Of a stretch of 64,000 bases of DNA, positions 61,486 through 64,000 are shown in pieces. Below the pieces are notes generated by a model, which saw only the letters and a program-made list of their open reading frames with translations, was not told the DNA's origin and ran no database searches. Where the stretch lies: NCBI RefSeq assembly GCF_000416985.1, contig NZ_ATDL01000002.1, forward strand, positions 1 through 64,000, written 5' to 3'. Both the position numbers and the translations under genes were made by a program. The stretch is from Sphingobacterium paucimobilis HER1398. Lineage in GTDB: Bacteria; Bacteroidota; Bacteroidia; Sphingobacteriales; Sphingobacteriaceae. Position 1 is the stretch's first letter; every line of letters begins with the position of its first letter.

Positions 61486-62273
61486 TCATTCTCTTTTACG
61501 ATCCTAATTCCATATTCCTTGGCACTGCTCACGCTGAAATAGCCGAGAGCACCGTTTGACAAGTTAGACGTAGGATTTGCAGGTGCTGCACTACCAGGAT
61601 TCATCATCTGAATCTGATTCCAGTATGTATAGACCTCTTTAGCGATGCATTGACGTCGGACCACGACACTATCTCCGAGCTCAATAGAATTGTCCCTATC
61701 CGTTATTTGATGTGAGACATATAGACCGTCATTGAATTTATCACTATAAGCACTCGCAAACTTAAATTCCTTCCCGTTTATAGCGATATCATATTTATAA
61801 TAATTGGGAACATCTTTAGGGTCATTGAATTTCAAAACAACAGAATAGTAGGTTTTGTTAAAAACTGTCTCCTCCTTTACAGCGATTGAATCCACTGGCA
61901 CAAAAGGATTCATGTTGGTCGAAGACTGGTAGATTTCATCCCCCACCTTTACAGTTAGATCATAAGACAGCCCGACTACTGGCTTAAAACCATCCTTTAG
62001 ATATATACCATCTCCTTTGTCCACAAAGTTGAACAATTGTCCTTTACTGTCCATCACTGCTACCTTCGCACCGGAAATAGCTTCACTGGATATCGGAGAA
62101 CTGAAATCCACCGTACGCGACAGTCGGATTACCTGTTGATTACCTAGATCGTTCAAATCCGCTTCGATCACAATCTTGGGATTAGCGCTGTTCAAGTCCA
62201 CCTCTATCAGGTCTTCGCAAGAAGCCATAAGAAAGGCAACACTTAAGAATATATAGAATCTGAGCAATTTCAT
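61482..62273 (-). CDS. DUF4249-family outer-membrane lipoprotein
   Basis: A 263-residue lipoprotein (signal LSVAFLMASCEDL, lipobox MASC). DUF4249 hallmarks: EDLIEVDLNSANPKIVIEADL, VIRLSRTVDFSSP, KVAVMDSKGQLFNFVDKGDGIYL. It is encoded two bases after the stop of the TonB receptor gene and forms with it a two-component outer-membrane unit seen in many Bacteroidota, with DUF4249 as the likely surface partner. Ligand unknown. Confidence 0.93.
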   Translation of the reverse strand: MKLLRFYIFLSVAFLMASCEDLIEVDLNSANPKIVIEADLNDLGNQQVIRLSRTVDFSSPISSEAISGAKVAVMDSKGQLFNFVDKGDGIYLKDGFKPVVGLSYDLTVKVGDEIYQSSTNMNPFVPVDSIAVKEETVFNKTYYSVVLKFNDPKDVPNYYKYDIAINGKEFKFASAYSDKFNDGLYVSHQITDRDNSIELGDSVVVRRQCIAKEVYTYWNQIQMMNPGSAAPANPTSNLSNGALGYFSVSSAKEYGIRIVKEND

Positions 62274-62275
62274 AG

Positions 62276-64000
62276 TTAAAATTTAAAGTTCCAAGTCACA
62301 GAAGGAATAGCTCCAAATAATGCGATACGGTATGCTTCCGTGATATTTGCATTGTTCTCATTCTCCCTAAAGTCAATAATATAGGCGTTCTTTCTATTGT
62401 ATACGTTATATAGACCAAAAGACCAACTGGAATGAAAGCGTTTATGGGCTGGCTTAGGTTCGTAAGTAGCCGAAATATCCAAGCGATGATAATCCGGCAT
62501 TCGATACCCATTCCGCTCCGTATAATAGAACATCGTATTACCATTAACACTGTACTTGCCGCTTGGGTAAGTTATAGCATTACCAGTATAGTAAACAAAA
62601 TTGGCACCGAGGCTCCATTTCTTGGTCAGCTCATACATAGCTACCACGGAGACATCGTGCGTTCTATCCTGTCGCGCGTTGAACCACTTACCATCATTGA
62701 TCAGGTCAAACTGCCGTTCACTTTTTCCCAACGTATAGCTTATCCATCCATTGAATCTCCCCTGGGTCTTTCGTAACAACAACTCCAAACCGTAGGATCT
62801 ACCTTGCCCAAATACCAACTCCCCTTCCAGATATTTATTAGCTTGCAGATCAGCCCCATTTCTAAAGTCAATCTGATTGCCCATATATTTATAATAAGAT
62901 TCTAGAGACAGTTCATATGCATTATCCGCAAAATTGCGAAAATAACCAACTGCTACCTGATCAGCATATTGTGGTTTAATATTTATGCTGCTCAGTACAA
63001 ACTGGTCCGTAGGCAGTGATGATGTTGTATTTGTCAGCTGGTGCAAGTTCTGCACTATCCTATTATAAGAAAGCTTAATACTGTTTTTTGGATTAAGGAT
63101 AAACGACATCGACAACCGTGGCTCTAGATTCAAGTGATGCTTTACAATAGAACCACCATACTCCTCAGCACCAATCACATCACCATCGTCATCAAAATCA
63201 TAGAAAGTTCCAGGTCCTTGTACCATAAAATCAGTAATACGCAGCCCGTATATCAATGAAAGCCAGTCAGCAGGCTTCCATTCATGAGATGCGTAAGCCG
63301 CTGCCTCTATACCATACCGCTTTTCGATATCTATAGAATTGAAAGAAGAATTATCAGCAGCATCTAGACTTGCAGGAGATATCTTTTGACGTAATCCCTG
63401 TATACCAAATCGAAAAGTATTGCTATTATTACGGTAGTAAGAAAAATCCTGCTTTAAGTTGAAATTTTCAATTTTGGAGGCAATCTTAAATTTAGTATCA
63501 TCGCTCGACACATTTACATTATAGGTAAAGTCACTATATATCAACGTTGTATTACTAAACAATTTTTCGCTGAATACATGATTCCATCGCGCCGTAGCGG
63601 TTGCATTGCCCCAATCAAAACTAAATAGATCACCATACCCCAGATCATCCTTCCCAAAATATCCAGAAACATACAAGGTATTTTTATCATTAAATCTATA
63701 GTTCGCCTTGGCGTTTAGATCATAGAAATATAACTTACTTTTTTTAACCTTTTCGTCATTAGAAAGCTTCAAAAAGAGATCTGCGTAAGTACGTCTACCA
63801 GATATCATAAATGAACTCTTATCCTTTACTATGGGGCCTTCCAATTTTAGTCTCGATGCGATCAGTCCTAGCCCACCTTCAGCAGCAAATTTTTTATTAT
63901 TTCCGTCCAGCATCCTTATATCCAAAACGGAAGAGGCTCTGCCTCCATACTGTGCCGGTATTCCTCCTTTGTACAGGGCTACATCTTTGATTGCATCCGA
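62276..64000 (-). CDS. TonB-dependent outer-membrane receptor, 5' part cut by window edge
   Basis: The frame is open to base 64000, giving about 574 residues, so the N-terminus (signal peptide, carboxypeptidase-like domain, TonB box, most of the plug) is outside. The plug end is visible (ALYKGGIPAQYGGRASSVLD), followed by a beta-barrel with ISGRRTYADLF, LSLIYGLRITDFM, SIKLSYNRIVQNLHQL, GWISYTLGKSERQF and LYNVYNRKNAY, ending in the aromatic TWNFKF. The barrel layout matches TonB receptors that pair with DUF4249 lipoproteins. The DUF4249 gene follows after two bases. Confidence 0.95.
   Translation of the reverse strand, partial: SDAIKDVALYKGGIPAQYGGRASSVLDIRMLDGNNKKFAAEGGLGLIASRLKLEGPIVKDKSSFMISGRRTYADLFLKLSNDEKVKKSKLYFYDLNAKANYRFNDKNTLYVSGYFGKDDLGYGDLFSFDWGNATATARWNHVFSEKLFSNTTLIYSDFTYNVNVSSDDTKFKIASKIENFNLKQDFSYYRNNSNTFRFGIQGLRQKISPASLDAADNSSFNSIDIEKRYGIEAAAYASHEWKPADWLSLIYGLRITDFMVQGPGTFYDFDDDGDVIGAEEYGGSIVKHHLNLEPRLSMSFILNPKNSIKLSYNRIVQNLHQLTNTTSSLPTDQFVLSSINIKPQYADQVAVGYFRNFADNAYELSLESYYKYMGNQIDFRNGADLQANKYLEGELVFGQGRSYGLELLLRKTQGRFNGWISYTLGKSERQFDLINDGKWFNARQDRTHDVSVVAMYELTKKWSLGANFVYYTGNAITYPSGKYSVNGNTMFYYTERNGYRMPDYHRLDISATYEPKPAHKRFHSSWSFGLYNVYNRKNAYIIDFRENENNANITEAYRIALFGAIPSVTWNFKF

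Overview
The window comes from a Bacteroidota chromosome, most likely Sphingobacteriaceae (Sphingobacterium/Pedobacter-like). The evidence is two complete SusC/SusD outer-membrane pairs plus a third TonB-dependent receptor at the right edge, FecI/FecR-type regulation of one pair, Bacteroidota-specific families (DUF4249, DUF4783, DUF5675, M60 peptidase), near absence of Shine-Dalgarno sequences, and promoters of the TTTG-N20-TAnnTTTG type (seen upstream of the his leader and of a TetR gene). I see no rRNA, tRNA or CRISPR array.

Layout. 1-0.53 kb: the 3' part of an IS21 helper ATPase (istB) and the element's right end with its repeated TGGCA/CCGAAAT motifs. 1.1-2 kb: two tandem paralogous XRE regulators. 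2.5-8.6 kb: a susC-susD-thioredoxin (TlpA-like) operon whose first gene starts inside a dispersed intergenic repeat. 8.6-14.6 kb is accessory: two small minus-strand genes including a 75-residue peptide, a Crp-like regulator with an unknown partner, a membrane-bound LytTR protein behind paired hairpins, then a phage-lysis-like cassette (unknown 25-30 kDa protein, DUF5675, a 51-residue amphipathic peptide, a 53-residue holin-like membrane peptide) embedded in dispersed repeats. 14.6-17.4 kb: a HipBA-type toxin-antitoxin pair and an Rpn/PD-(D/E)XK nuclease with a GLEQ repeat tail. 17.6-18.1 kb: a secreted thermonuclease. 18.4-25.2 kb: ECF sigma, FecR, STN-containing SusC and SusD, a complete cell-surface signalling and nutrient-uptake locus.

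From 25 kb on the window is largely core genome: DsbA/FrnE-like oxidoreductase, DgkA, acyl-CoA ligase, PQQ sugar dehydrogenase, universal stress protein, a second ECF sigma factor with an anti-sigma-like protein fused to a beta-barrel-like domain, HAD phosphatase, proline dehydrogenase, S4 protein, aroB, NUDIX, an ATP-cone/Mrr endonuclease fusion, sirtuin, gdhA and a CDF transporter. These are followed by a frameshifted M60 peptidase, hisGD preceded by a histidine-rich leader peptide, a patatin, a TetR/nitroreductase pair, monomeric icd, an arginase-family enzyme, M48 peptidase, plsY, nadC, DUF4783, gpmI, terC, apt, a helix-hairpin-helix membrane protein, a polysaccharide deacetylase and a DUF4249/TonB-receptor pair cut by the window edge.

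Most notable: (i) a candidate his attenuator, with promoter, a 19-residue leader with five His in seven residues, and a long hairpin over the His codons; (ii) the DUF5675/holin-like cassette; (iii) a SusCD-TlpA operon next to a small cysteine-containing peptide gene; (iv) an M60 peptidase frameshifted exactly at its HExxH active site; (v) an anti-sigma/beta-barrel fusion. All family assignments come from reading motifs by eye; no database search was run.
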